Source of the DNA: Erysipelothrix sp.
Lineage (GTDB): Bacteria > Bacillota_I > Bacilli_A > Erysipelotrichales > Erysipelotrichaceae
Reading direction: 5' to 3'
DNA length: 15,561 bases
Assembly: GCA_012511085.1 (NCBI GenBank)
Contig: JAAZGU010000012.1
Coordinates: forward strand, 1-15,561
Part shown: positions 1-6,696 of the stretch, piece by piece
Numbering within the stretch: the stretch's first letter is position 1
Layout: each line of letters begins with the position of its first letter
The notes under the pieces: generated by a model
What the model saw: only the letters and a program-made list of their open reading frames with translations
Databases searched by the model: none
What the model was told of the DNA's origin: nothing
Translations under genes and position numbers: made by a program

Positions 1-639
1 AAGAGCAGTTTACTCAATGCGCTTCTTAATGAGGACAAAGCGATTGTGACACCGATTGCCGGGACAACCCGCGATTTGGTGGAAGGATGGGTGCGCTTAA
101 AGAACATCCCCTTGCATCTTATTGATACAGCTGGCATTCATCAAAGTGACGATATCGTGGAACGTATCGGCATTGATCGTTCAATTCAATCGATTGATTC
201 TGCCGATTTAATCATCTTGGTGCTCGATGCATCAATGCTTCATGATGAGCGTGATGAACAATTATTGGTGTTAACTCAAAACAAACCACGGATTATCGTA
301 TATAATAAGAGTGATTTAGCGATTAAAGAATATCCGCTACAAATATCAGCGCTGAACAAAGATATTCAACCTCTGATTCAGGAGATTGAGGCCATGTTTG
401 CGAAGCATCTATTAGCGACCAAACAGCCACTTCTGCATAACGAGCGACAAATTGGCTTGTTTCGGTTGGCACAAAATCATATGGAAAATGCCAAACAGGC
501 CATTGAAGCCGGTTATGAAGTTGACATCATTACCATCGACTTGCAACAAGCCTACGATGCCTTAACCGGAATTGTGCATGGTTCTCAAAAAGCAAGTTTA
601 ATTGATGAAATCTTTGAAAAGTTCTGTCTGGGGAAATAA
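1..639 (+). CDS. mnmE: tRNA uridine-5-carboxymethylaminomethyl modification GTPase MnmE, 3' part
   Basis: The reading frame is open from base 1, so the 5' end lies outside the window; 212 residues remain of a protein usually about 450-460 long. The first two codons are the K-S of the G1 (P-loop) motif. AGTTRD (about residues 20-25, G2/K-loop), DTAG (42-45, G3), NKSD (102-105, G4) and SAL (116-118, G5) follow. The C-terminus FCLGK carries the conserved Cys of the family's C-[LIV]-G-K motif. In the known family, MnmE works with MnmG to modify the wobble uridine (U34) of certain tRNAs in a GTP-dependent reaction in the cytoplasm. The missing part would hold the N-terminal folate-binding domain and the start of the helical domain. 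The RDD gene begins 2 nt after the stop, so the two are probably co-transcribed. Identification is very secure. Confidence 0.97.
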   Translation, partial: KSSLLNALLNEDKAIVTPIAGTTRDLVEGWVRLKNIPLHLIDTAGIHQSDDIVERIGIDRSIQSIDSADLIILVLDASMLHDERDEQLLVLTQNKPRIIVYNKSDLAIKEYPLQISALNKDIQPLIQEIEAMFAKHLLATKQPLLHNERQIGLFRLAQNHMENAKQAIEAGYEVDIITIDLQQAYDALTGIVHGSQKASLIDEIFEKFCLGK

Positions 640-641
640 AG

Positions 642-1073
642 ATGACTTTATTTATCAAACGTGGCTTTGCCTTTTTAATTGATTATGTGATTGTGTTGAT
701 TCCAACCAGTGTCTTAATTCTTGTGTTTGGGTTGATGAAGTTAATCTTAAAAATCTTGCCGTTTTTCAACGCTTTAAGTGATTATATTCGCTTATCAGCG
801 ATTGCCTTTGTGATGTATGTGTTTTATGAAGTCGTGTTTTTGATGTTGTTTTCCAAAACTATTGGGAAAATGATTCTAGGTTTAAAGATTCAGAGGATGG
901 ATCGTCAAAAATTAGATTTTGTGACCATCCTGTTACGCAGTGTTGCGAAAATATTTTCAATAACAGGATACTTCGTGTGGATGACGATTATTAACTTCCT
1001 GCTTGTGTTAGGTAATAATCACCATCGTAGTATTCATGATTTATTAGCGGGGACGTCAGTATGGAAAAATTAG
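642..1073 (+). CDS. RDD family integral membrane protein
   Basis: This 143-residue protein carries the RDD-family marks: an N-terminal KRGFAFLIDY segment (R7, D14), the central KTIGKMILGLKI stretch (72-83) and the C-terminal RSIHDLLAGT motif (129-138). Three hydrophobic segments, at about 11-37, 50-70 and 105-124, look membrane-spanning. RDD proteins are small membrane proteins; some have been linked to ion or proton-coupled transport, but the substrate cannot be read here. The ATG lies 2 nt after the mnmE stop, with GGGGAAA at the end of mnmE as a modest ribosome binding site. Its last 13 nt overlap the start of tatD, so mnmE, this gene and tatD form one unit. The family call is firm; the function is unknown. 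Confidence 0.88.
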   Translation: MTLFIKRGFAFLIDYVIVLIPTSVLILVFGLMKLILKILPFFNALSDYIRLSAIAFVMYVFYEVVFLMLFSKTIGKMILGLKIQRMDRQKLDFVTILLRSVAKIFSITGYFVWMTIINFLLVLGNNHHRSIHDLLAGTSVWKN

Positions 1074-1837
1074 GTTGGATTGATTCGCATGCGCATCTTG
1101 TGGATGACATGTTGTATGATCACATGGATGAAATCATGGATGCTCTGTATGCGCATCATGTAATGAAAGTTTTGAGTGTTTCCACAACCATTGAGGAAGC
1201 CTACATGAACTTTGATCTGCAGTTAAAATACGATAACATCGATGTGGCGGTTGGCTTTCATCCAAGCGATGCTCATATCATCGAAGCGCATGAGTTTGAA
1301 CAACTCAAAGTTTTAGCGGCCGATGATCGCATTGTTGCGATTGGTGAGATTGGGCTGGATTACCATTGGCAAAAAGATACGGCTTTCATTCAAAAGCAGT
1401 GGTTCATTGAACAAATCGAACTGGCCAATGCCGTGAATAAACCGATTATCGTTCATAATCGTGAAGCAACGCAAGATGTGTTTGACATCATCAAACAACA
1501 TCCACCGAAAGCGGGCGGCATCATGCATTGTTACAGTGGCAGTGTGGAAATGGCGCATGAATTTGTGAAACTGAACATGTTGATTTCACTAGCTGGGCCT
1601 CTAACATTTAAAAATGCACGGGTACCCAAGGAAGTTGCGAAAGCGATTGATGTTGAACACTTGCTTGTGGAGACAGATTCACCTTATTTAACACCGACAC
1701 CATTTCGCGGTAAGATTAACCAACCTGCCTATGTAAGCTACGTCGCGAAAGAGATGGCCAAGCTAAAAGAATTATCACAAACGCAGCTTATGGAGCAATT
1801 GTGGAAAAACTACGAACGCTTGTTGAACAAAAAATAA
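1061..1837 (+). CDS. tatD: TatD family metal-dependent DNase
   Basis: The protein has 258 residues, normal for the TatD amidohydrolase-fold family. Metal-site residues are visible in order: H10 and H12 in DSHAHL, E96 in GEIGLDYHW, H132 in VHNREA, H156 in MHCYSG and D206 in VETDSPYL. Known TatD proteins are cytoplasmic Mg-dependent 3'-5' exonucleases or deoxyribonucleases; a precise in vivo role is not settled. The ATG overlaps the RDD gene by 13 nt and has GGGGA at 1049-1053, 7 nt upstream, as its ribosome binding site. In Bacillus subtilis tatD (yabD) lies just before yabE, rnmV and ksgA, and the same order is kept here. A strong terminator follows within 5 nt. Confidence 0.96.
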   Translation: MEKLGWIDSHAHLVDDMLYDHMDEIMDALYAHHVMKVLSVSTTIEEAYMNFDLQLKYDNIDVAVGFHPSDAHIIEAHEFEQLKVLAADDRIVAIGEIGLDYHWQKDTAFIQKQWFIEQIELANAVNKPIIVHNREATQDVFDIIKQHPPKAGGIMHCYSGSVEMAHEFVKLNMLISLAGPLTFKNARVPKEVAKAIDVEHLLVETDSPYLTPTPFRGKINQPAYVSYVAKEMAKLKELSQTQLMEQLWKNYERLLNKK

Positions 1838-1841
1838 AACG

Positions 1842-1900
1842 AATGACTGATACCTTGTTTGCTCGCAATTTAAGCAAACAAGTTGTGAGTCATTTTTTTT
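1842..1900 (+). terminator. Rho-independent terminator after tatD
   Basis: A nested hairpin begins 5 nt after the tatD stop. The outer arms AATGACT (1842-1848) and AGTCATT (1888-1894) pair perfectly. The inner arms CTTGTTTGCT (1854-1863) and AGCAAACAAG (1873-1882) form a perfect 10-bp stem around a 9-nt loop. A run of T's (1893-1900) follows. It should end the mnmE-RDD-tatD transcript. Confidence 0.92.
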
Positions 1901-1914
1901 AAATAGTTTACTCC

Positions 1915-1934
1915 TACGATACATGCATACGATA
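1915..1934. repeat. Direct repeat TACGATA x2 upstream of the G5-3D gene promoter
   Basis: TACGATA occurs at 1915-1921 and again at 1928-1934, a 13-nt period, about 30 nt upstream of the proposed -35 element. Paired direct repeats in such a position can be an activator site, but the spacing does not match a full helical turn and I recognise no known box. Chance is a real alternative in this AT-rich spacer. Confidence 0.3.
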
Positions 1935-1965
1935 TTTAAAGGAAAAAACGCATTGAGGTAAAGAT

Positions 1966-1994
1966 TAGACAAATTAGTTTTGTTGTGATAAACT
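1966..1994 (+). promoter_or_regulatory. Candidate housekeeping promoter for the G5-3D lipoprotein gene
   Basis: TAGACA (1966-1971, one mismatch to TTGACA) and TAAACT (1989-1994, 4 of 6 to TATAAT) are separated by 17 nt. They lie after the tatD terminator and before the gene, where a promoter is needed. Transcription would begin near 2001, giving a leader of about 23 nt that holds the ribosome binding site. Confidence 0.45.
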
Positions 1995-2009
1995 ACGAAA
2001 GTCGAAAAG

Positions 2010-2016
2010 AAAGGAG
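2010..2016 (+). promoter_or_regulatory. Ribosome binding site that fixes the start of the G5-3D gene at 2024
   Basis: AAAGGAG at 2010-2016 stands 7 nt before ATG 2024. The frame is also open upstream to a GTG at 1985, but that start would place this Shine-Dalgarno sequence inside the gene, overlap the -10 element and bury the signal peptide 13 residues in. Confidence 0.85.
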
Positions 2017-2023
2017 ACATCAC

Positions 2024-2866
2024 ATGATAAAAAGCGTAATTCGCTATTTGGGAATTATAGCAATTGTGATTTTGAGTTCTTGTGCTCCTAAGGGTGAACA
2101 GACAAATGCGATTGTCTTACAAACCTTAAGCGCACAACCGACATTTCTTAGAGAACCATATACTACAGACATAGAAATAGAAGAGATTGTCTTAAGTGGC
2201 CAGAAAACTGTGTATCGCAATGGCCCACGGAAAGCCGGTGGCGTTTCCTGGGTTGCGGGGCAAGTTGATGCTGGCTCACCTAAGAAGCAGATTAATGAAT
2301 ACACCGTTGTTTATGATTTAGCGGGCAATGAGCTATCAAGAACCTTGAACTTGGATAAAGTGGAAGTGATTGAAGCAAGCCCACGCGTCTATGAATACGG
2401 CGCAAAGCCAGTTAAGGATGCCGTGTTCTTCCCAAGTAAGATTTATCGTTACGGCGCCAACTGTCGTGGTTGCCGTCCCAACGCAGATGGCATTGCAAAC
2501 ACAGCCTCTGGTATTGGGATTTCCGCAAAACCGGCAGTTCGTCAATTCAATGGTGCCTTAATGGATGGTATAAAATACGAAGGCTATTACGTCATGGCCT
2601 CGGATCGTGCCATCCCTATGTGCAGCATCATTGAAGTAAGCAATCATAAATTCAGTGGGAGTGGCTTAAAGCCAGGCGTGCCTTTTAAAGCGATTATCCT
2701 TGATCGTGGTGTATCGGGTCGTGTGCTTGATTTATTTGTCGGAGATGAAGCAACCCTGAACGACAGCGTTCGTTTGCTCGGTACCCAGTACCCTAAGGTT
2801 AAGTTGATTGGCAGAGGTCGTTTAGCAAGAAATGCAAACGGCCAACGCGGATGTATTGTTGATTAA
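2024..2866 (+). CDS. G5-3D domain lipoprotein at the yabE position
   Basis: This 280-residue protein is predicted to be anchored outside the membrane. A basic, hydrophobic leader (residues 1-19) ends in a lipobox-like LSSC with C20 as the lipidation site. Residues of about 48-128 resemble a G5 domain. Residues of about 165-265 resemble the 3D double-psi barrel domain, and the three aspartates the fold is named for are present: ASD (D194), ILDRG (D227) and VLDLF (D236). 3D-domain proteins of the YabE/Sps group are thought to act on peptidoglycan. A CRGC pair (147-150), C200 and C277 are extra cysteines of unknown role. The gene sits between tatD and rnmV, exactly where yabE sits in Bacillus, but this protein is smaller and is a lipoprotein. 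I did not see the DUF348 repeats known from YabE. It has its own promoter and terminator. Domain calls are by eye; catalytic activity is inferred. Confidence 0.8.
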   Translation: MIKSVIRYLGIIAIVILSSCAPKGEQTNAIVLQTLSAQPTFLREPYTTDIEIEEIVLSGQKTVYRNGPRKAGGVSWVAGQVDAGSPKKQINEYTVVYDLAGNELSRTLNLDKVEVIEASPRVYEYGAKPVKDAVFFPSKIYRYGANCRGCRPNADGIANTASGIGISAKPAVRQFNGALMDGIKYEGYYVMASDRAIPMCSIIEVSNHKFSGSGLKPGVPFKAIILDRGVSGRVLDLFVGDEATLNDSVRLLGTQYPKVKLIGRGRLARNANGQRGCIVD

Positions 2867-2887
2867 GCAGCATAAGCTGCTTTTTTT
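2865..2887 (+). terminator. Rho-independent terminator overlapping the stop codon of the G5-3D gene
   Basis: AAGCAGC (2865-2871) and GCTGCTT (2876-2882) pair around the 4-nt loop ATAA, followed by a T run to 2887. The first two stem bases are the last two bases of the TAA stop codon. The hairpin is short but GC-rich in its core. Confidence 0.85.
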
Positions 2888-2891
2888 ATTA

Positions 2892-2900
2892 TGGTATAAT
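2892..2900 (+). promoter_or_regulatory. Extended -10 promoter for rnmV-rsmA, leaderless geometry
   Basis: TGG-TATAAT (TATAAT at 2895-2900 with TG at 2892-2893) is a consensus extended -10 element. The T-rich terminator tail lies just upstream and there is no good -35 at 17 nt, which extended -10 promoters can do without. Exactly 7 nt separate TATAAT from ATG 2908, so transcription would begin at or next to the start codon. Confidence 0.7.
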
Positions 2901-2907
2901 AAGCGTG

Positions 2908-3432
2908 ATGAAAAGACTTAAAATACAAGACGTAATTGTCGTGGAGGGCAAGCACGATGCCGCTAAAATTAAAGCCGTTGTTGATGGCGATGTTTTAATT
3001 ACTAACGGCACACATATATCAAGTGCCTTCATGCAATTATTGAAAAACATGACAGCCCAACGGGGTGTCATTATTTTTACAGATCCTGATTCACCGGGAC
3101 AGTACATTCGTCGCAAGCTTCATCAAGCCATACCTAATGCAAAGCATGCGGTACTGACAAGTCAAAGTCATAAAATTGGTGTGGAACATGCAAGCGAGGA
3201 AGAAATTGTGGTGGCATTAAAGCATGCACAAGCCTTGCAAGCAACACAAGCTAAACCGGTTTTAAGCCATCGGGACATGTACGATTTAAAACTGATGGGC
3301 CATGCTGCAAGTGCGGCCTTGCGTGATCAACTTTGTAAACAGCTGCATTTACCAAAAGCAAACGGTAAAACCTTACGGAATTATTTAGTGATGCTTAATT
3401 TAAACAAGCACGATGTGGAAGCCTTATTATGA
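2908..3432 (+). CDS. rnmV: Ribonuclease M5 (5S rRNA maturation)
   Basis: The protein has 174 residues. RNase M5 is known from low-GC Gram-positives, where it trims 5S rRNA precursor to mature ends with the help of ribosomal protein uL18. The N-terminal TOPRIM domain shows the catalytic Glu in VVEGKHD (E13) and the acidic DPDSPG motif (D59, D61), followed by IRRKL; the C-terminal part (about 110-174) is the family-specific region. A GTG directly before the ATG (2905) could also be used. I chose ATG 2908 because family members usually begin close to this point. There is no Shine-Dalgarno sequence: the bases upstream are a -10 promoter element. The stop overlaps the rsmA start by 4 nt (ATGA), a translational-coupling arrangement, and the same gene pair is conserved in Bacillus. 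Confidence 0.94.
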   Translation: MKRLKIQDVIVVEGKHDAAKIKAVVDGDVLITNGTHISSAFMQLLKNMTAQRGVIIFTDPDSPGQYIRRKLHQAIPNAKHAVLTSQSHKIGVEHASEEEIVVALKHAQALQATQAKPVLSHRDMYDLKLMGHAASAALRDQLCKQLHLPKANGKTLRNYLVMLNLNKHDVEALL

Positions 3433-4277
3433 GTCAACCAATCGCATCCTTTAGGAAAGTTCAAGAAGTGTTATTAGCGCATGGCATGTATGCGAAAAAA
3501 CACTTAGGTCAGAATTTTATTATTGATAAAAACATTATCGATAAAATTGCGGATGTCGCAAAGCTAGATCAAGCCATGGATGTGCTTGAGATCGGCCCGG
3601 GCATCGGCGCTTTAACCGAGGTTTTATGTGCACAAGCCAAGCATGTTTATGCGGTTGAAATTGATAAAGTGATGGTTAGTATCTTAAAAGACACATGCAG
3701 CGCATGTGACAACCTAACAATTTTCCATGAAGATTTTCTAAAGTTTGATTTGAATCTCATCCAATCATCCAACATCATGGTGTGTGCTAACTTACCCTAC
3801 TATGTGACAAGTCCGATTCTTTTTAAATTGTTTGAAAGTCAGCAAGACTTTAAGCGAATTGTGGTGATGGTGCAAAAGGAAGTGGCGGCGCGCTTCAAAG
3901 CCAAGAAAGACACGAAGCAATACAATGCGCTGTCGATTATCGCGCAAGCGTGTTTCGAGATTACGGAAGCCTTTGAGATTTCGAGACACGTCTTTTATCC
4001 AAAACCCAAAGTTGCATCATCCTTACTTATCTTTGAACCTAAAGATGGTGTTGATATTAAAACGCAGCAACCGCTCTTTGATTTCATCAAACAATGTTTT
4101 CGATTTCGGCGTAAAACATTAGCGAATAACTTAAAAGATCTAGTGGTTGATCCCAGTCAAATTCCAAGCTACTTAAGACAAGCAAACCTCAGTGAAACGA
4201 TTCGCGCTCAAAGTTGTGACCTGCATGATTTCACAACATTATTTAAGATAATTAATCAAAATGAGAATGAAGATTGA
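3429..4277 (+). CDS. rsmA: 16S rRNA (adenine1518-N6/adenine1519-N6)-dimethyltransferase RsmA (KsgA)
   Basis: The protein has 282 residues, the usual family length. Known RsmA adds two methyl groups to each of two adjacent adenines in the 3' end of 16S rRNA during small-subunit assembly, using S-adenosylmethionine. Visible motifs are KKHLGQNFIID (about 23-33), the SAM-binding LEIGPGIGALTE (53-64), the ribose-contacting VEID (76-79), EDFL (101-104), and the catalytic NLPYYVTSPI (121-130). FYPKPKV and the RFRRKTLANNL segment near the C-terminal RNA-binding lobe are also typical. The start ATG overlaps the rnmV stop, so it probably depends on rnmV transcription and ribosome re-initiation; GTGGAAG, about 9 nt upstream, is a weak ribosome binding site. 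A CSAC insertion-like stretch near residues 90-93 is encoded by a short inverted repeat. Confidence 0.97.
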   Translation: MSQPIASFRKVQEVLLAHGMYAKKHLGQNFIIDKNIIDKIADVAKLDQAMDVLEIGPGIGALTEVLCAQAKHVYAVEIDKVMVSILKDTCSACDNLTIFHEDFLKFDLNLIQSSNIMVCANLPYYVTSPILFKLFESQQDFKRIVVMVQKEVAARFKAKKDTKQYNALSIIAQACFEITEAFEISRHVFYPKPKVASSLLIFEPKDGVDIKTQQPLFDFIKQCFRFRRKTLANNLKDLVVDPSQIPSYLRQANLSETIRAQSCDLHDFTTLFKIINQNENED

Positions 4278-4319
4278 GAGTTTGTAAATGAAATCCTTTT
4301 TTTATAACTGAGAATCTTA

Positions 4320-4338
4320 TACAATAGACCTAGGAGGG
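4320..4338 (+). promoter_or_regulatory. Candidate -10 box and strong ribosome binding site of glmU
   Basis: TACAAT (4320-4325, one mismatch to TATAAT) lies in the 65-nt gap after rsmA; the -35 region is only a T run, so the promoter is uncertain. AGGAGGG (4332-4338) is a near-perfect Shine-Dalgarno sequence 4 nt before ATG 4343. If the -10 is real, the transcript would begin about where the Shine-Dalgarno begins. No hairpin terminator is seen after rsmA, so read-through from rnmV-rsmA is equally possible. Confidence 0.45.
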
Positions 4339-4342
4339 ACAT

Positions 4343-5698
4343 ATGAAATCTGCAATCATTTTAGCTGCGGGCAAAGGCACGCGCATGGTTTCTAAAAAGA
4401 ACAAAGTCATGCATGAAATCTTAGGAAAACCTTTAATTGAGCATGTTGTGAACAATTTAGAAAAAAGTGGCGTGAGTTTTCAAGTCGTCGTTGTCGGTCA
4501 CCAAGCGCAAGCGATTCAAGACCATTTGGAAGATCGTGTGCACTATGCAGTGCAAGCGCAACAACTCGGGACCGGTCATGCAATTCAACAGGCAAAGATT
4601 GCGAAAGCCAATCAAGGCTCAACCCTGATTATGTATGGGGACATTCCGCTTGTGCAACCTGAAACAATTCAGGCTCTGTTTAAACACCATGAAGGCTACG
4701 ACTTAACCGTGGCAACCACGATTTTAGATGATCCATCCATGTACGGTCGTATTATTAAAGATGAAGCGGGTGATTTAATCAAAATTGTTGAATACAAGGA
4801 TGCCAGTGAAACAGAACGTCAAATTCAAGAGATTAACACCGGTATTTATTGCATCGACAATCAACTCTTGTGGAAACACATCGATGAGATTTCCAACAAC
4901 AACAAACAAAAAGAATACTACATCACTGACATTGTTGAGATATTTTATAAAAACAACTACAAGATCAACACCATGATTGTTGAAGATGATTTTGAAGTCA
5001 TGGGTATCAACGACCGCTTGGAGTTATTAACAGCGAATCAGTGGCTACAAAATAAAATTAACACCGGTTGGCTCAAACAAGGGGTAACATTAATTGACCC
5101 GAATTCAACTTACATCGACCCTGATGTCAGCATTGGCATCGACACCATCATTCATCCGAATGTGCGGTTAGAAAAACTCACAAAAATTGGAGAAAACTGC
5201 ACTATTTATTCTAATTCTGTCATCATCAATTCAACGATTGCCAACAACACCGTCATTGACAGCAGTCATATTAACGATAGTAAAATTGGGAGTCATTGTA
5301 AGATTGGCCCCATGGCACGTTTAAGGTATGGAACCGTGATTTCCGATTACACGAAAATTGGTAATTTTGTTGAGATAAAAAATTCAACGCTTGGTTATAA
5401 CGTGCGTTGCATGCATTTAACCTACGTTGGTGATTCAGAAGTCGGTGACGATGTGAATTTAGGATGTGGTGTTGTCACGGTGAATTACGATGGTAAAAAC
5501 AAATATAAAACCATCATCGAAGATGGCGCCTTTATCGGTAGTAACGTGAATTTGATTGCACCTGTGCGCATCGGCAAAAACGCCGTTGTCGCTGCTGGCA
5601 CCACGGTCAACAAAGATGTGGATGAGGGAGACATGGCCATTGGTCGTGTGCGTCAAGAAAACAAGGCCGGTTACGGTCACAAATACACCAGTAAATAA
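4343..5698 (+). CDS. glmU: Bifunctional GlmU: glucosamine-1-phosphate acetyltransferase / UDP-GlcNAc pyrophosphorylase
   Basis: This cytoplasmic enzyme (451 residues, normal length) acetylates glucosamine-1-phosphate and then joins it to UTP, giving UDP-N-acetylglucosamine for peptidoglycan. The N-terminal uridylyltransferase domain (to about 230) shows LAAGKGTRM (7-15), QLGTGHA (74-80), the metal-binding Asp of YGD (D100), and VMGINDR (219-225). From about 250 on it becomes a left-handed beta-helix of hexapeptide repeats. The acetyltransferase site is present: R328 in RLRYG, K346 in VEIK, the catalytic His H358 in MHLTYVGD, and NYDG (381-384). Small deviations from the common sequence (RYG for RPG, Met before the catalytic His) do not touch the catalytic residues. 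It precedes prs by 14 nt, as in Bacillus, so the two are co-transcribed. Its presence argues for a cell wall. Confidence 0.97.
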   Translation: MKSAIILAAGKGTRMVSKKNKVMHEILGKPLIEHVVNNLEKSGVSFQVVVVGHQAQAIQDHLEDRVHYAVQAQQLGTGHAIQQAKIAKANQGSTLIMYGDIPLVQPETIQALFKHHEGYDLTVATTILDDPSMYGRIIKDEAGDLIKIVEYKDASETERQIQEINTGIYCIDNQLLWKHIDEISNNNKQKEYYITDIVEIFYKNNYKINTMIVEDDFEVMGINDRLELLTANQWLQNKINTGWLKQGVTLIDPNSTYIDPDVSIGIDTIIHPNVRLEKLTKIGENCTIYSNSVIINSTIANNTVIDSSHINDSKIGSHCKIGPMARLRYGTVISDYTKIGNFVEIKNSTLGYNVRCMHLTYVGDSEVGDDVNLGCGVVTVNYDGKNKYKTIIEDGAFIGSNVNLIAPVRIGKNAVVAAGTTVNKDVDEGDMAIGRVRQENKAGYGHKYTSK

Positions 5699-5712
5699 GA
5701 TGGAGAGGTAAT

Positions 5713-6672
5713 ATGGTAAAGAACACAATTGTATTTGCATTAACTGCAAGCATTGACTTAACGGAAGAGATTTGTGCTTACTTGGGTTTACCACGCGGCA
5801 AAATTGCGGTAAGGCATTTTGCGGATGGTGAAATTATTGTTGAGCCCGAAGAGTCAGTCCGAGGGAAAAACGTATTTTTAATTCAGTCAACCAGCAATCC
5901 GGTATCGGAGCGCTACATGGAAATTTTAATTGCACTTGATGCTTTTAAACGTGCTTCTGCCGGTGAAGTGACGGTCGTTATGCCTTACTTTGGTTATGCA
6001 CGCCAAGACCGTAAAGCCCGTGCTCGACAACCTATTACCGCAAAACTCATGGCAGACTTACTGCAAGTTGCGGGCGCAGATCGGGTTGTTACCCTTGATT
6101 TACACGCACCGCAAATTCAAGGTTTCTTTGATGTACCGATTGATGATTTAACCGCATCCGCTATGATTGCTCAATACTTTCGAGCCAAACGCTTCAAAGA
6201 ACAAGTCGTGGTGGTATCACCAGACCATGGTGGGGCAACCCGGGCGCGTAAATTGTCGGATTCAATCCCATCGTCAACCTTGGCGATTATTGATAAACGC
6301 CGTACGCAACCCAACGTATCGGAATCACTCAACATCATTGGGGATGTTGATGGTAAGATTTGTGTTGTCATTGATGACATCATCGATACCGGTGGTTCCA
6401 TGATTGGTGGCGTTGAACTCTTGTATGAAAATGGCGCAAAAGAAGTGTATTGCGCCGTCTCACATGGTATTTTCTCAGGCGATGCGATTGATAAAATCCA
6501 TAATTCCAGAGTCAAAGAGGTGGTTATCACCAACTCCATTACGCTACCTCCGGAAAAACGCGCAGAGCAAAAGATTAAACAAATTTCAATTGGCTTCATG
6601 TTAGCGAAAACAATCGAAGCCATCTACAATCACAAACCTGTGAGTGAATTATATAATCTATTTAACGATTAG
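5713..6672 (+). CDS. prs: Ribose-phosphate pyrophosphokinase (PRPP synthase)
   Basis: The enzyme makes 5-phosphoribosyl-1-diphosphate from ribose-5-phosphate and ATP, for nucleotide, NAD, His and Trp synthesis. At 319 residues it matches class I bacterial enzymes. Visible motifs are FADGE (36-40), PYFGYARQDRKARARQ (91-106), LDLHAPQIQGFFD (128-140) with the metal/ATP-binding His, SPDHGGATRARKL (169-181) and the PRPP-binding loop VIDDIIDTGGSM (219-230). Start ATG 5713 has GGAGAGG at 5702-5708. The gene is 14 nt downstream of glmU with no promoter seen between them. Its TAG stop overlaps the first stem bases of the terminator. No PurR box or purine riboswitch was seen upstream. Confidence 0.97.
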   Translation: MVKNTIVFALTASIDLTEEICAYLGLPRGKIAVRHFADGEIIVEPEESVRGKNVFLIQSTSNPVSERYMEILIALDAFKRASAGEVTVVMPYFGYARQDRKARARQPITAKLMADLLQVAGADRVVTLDLHAPQIQGFFDVPIDDLTASAMIAQYFRAKRFKEQVVVVSPDHGGATRARKLSDSIPSSTLAIIDKRRTQPNVSESLNIIGDVDGKICVVIDDIIDTGGSMIGGVELLYENGAKEVYCAVSHGIFSGDAIDKIHNSRVKEVVITNSITLPPEKRAEQKIKQISIGFMLAKTIEAIYNHKPVSELYNLFND

Positions 6673-6696
6673 CCTATCAAGCGATAGGCTTTTTTT
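6671..6696 (+). terminator. Rho-independent terminator of glmU-prs, filling the gap to convergent addA
   Basis: AGCCTATC (6671-6678) and GATAGGCT (6683-6690) form a perfect 8-bp stem with loop AAGC, then T's to 6696. The prs stop codon (6670-6672) overlaps the stem and the addA stop (6695-6697, minus strand) overlaps the T run. In the minus direction the hairpin is followed by AATCGTT, a poor U tract, so it should work well only for prs. Confidence 0.9.

Noticed and set aside
1985..2023. Upstream GTG start for the G5-3D lipoprotein
   Set aside because: It overlaps the proposed -10 box, places the strong Shine-Dalgarno inside the gene and adds a charged stretch before the signal peptide.
4278..4342. 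Terminator after rsmA suggested by the T run near 4297-4303
   Set aside because: No stable hairpin precedes the T run; only a 4-bp GATT/AATC pairing can be drawn.
5459..5794. 111-codon minus-strand frame across the glmU end and prs start
   Set aside because: It overlaps two firm genes on the other strand and has no family features.
6171..6623. 150-codon open frame on the minus strand inside prs
   Set aside because: It is a mirror of the well-conserved prs frame, with no ribosome binding site or recognisable protein features.
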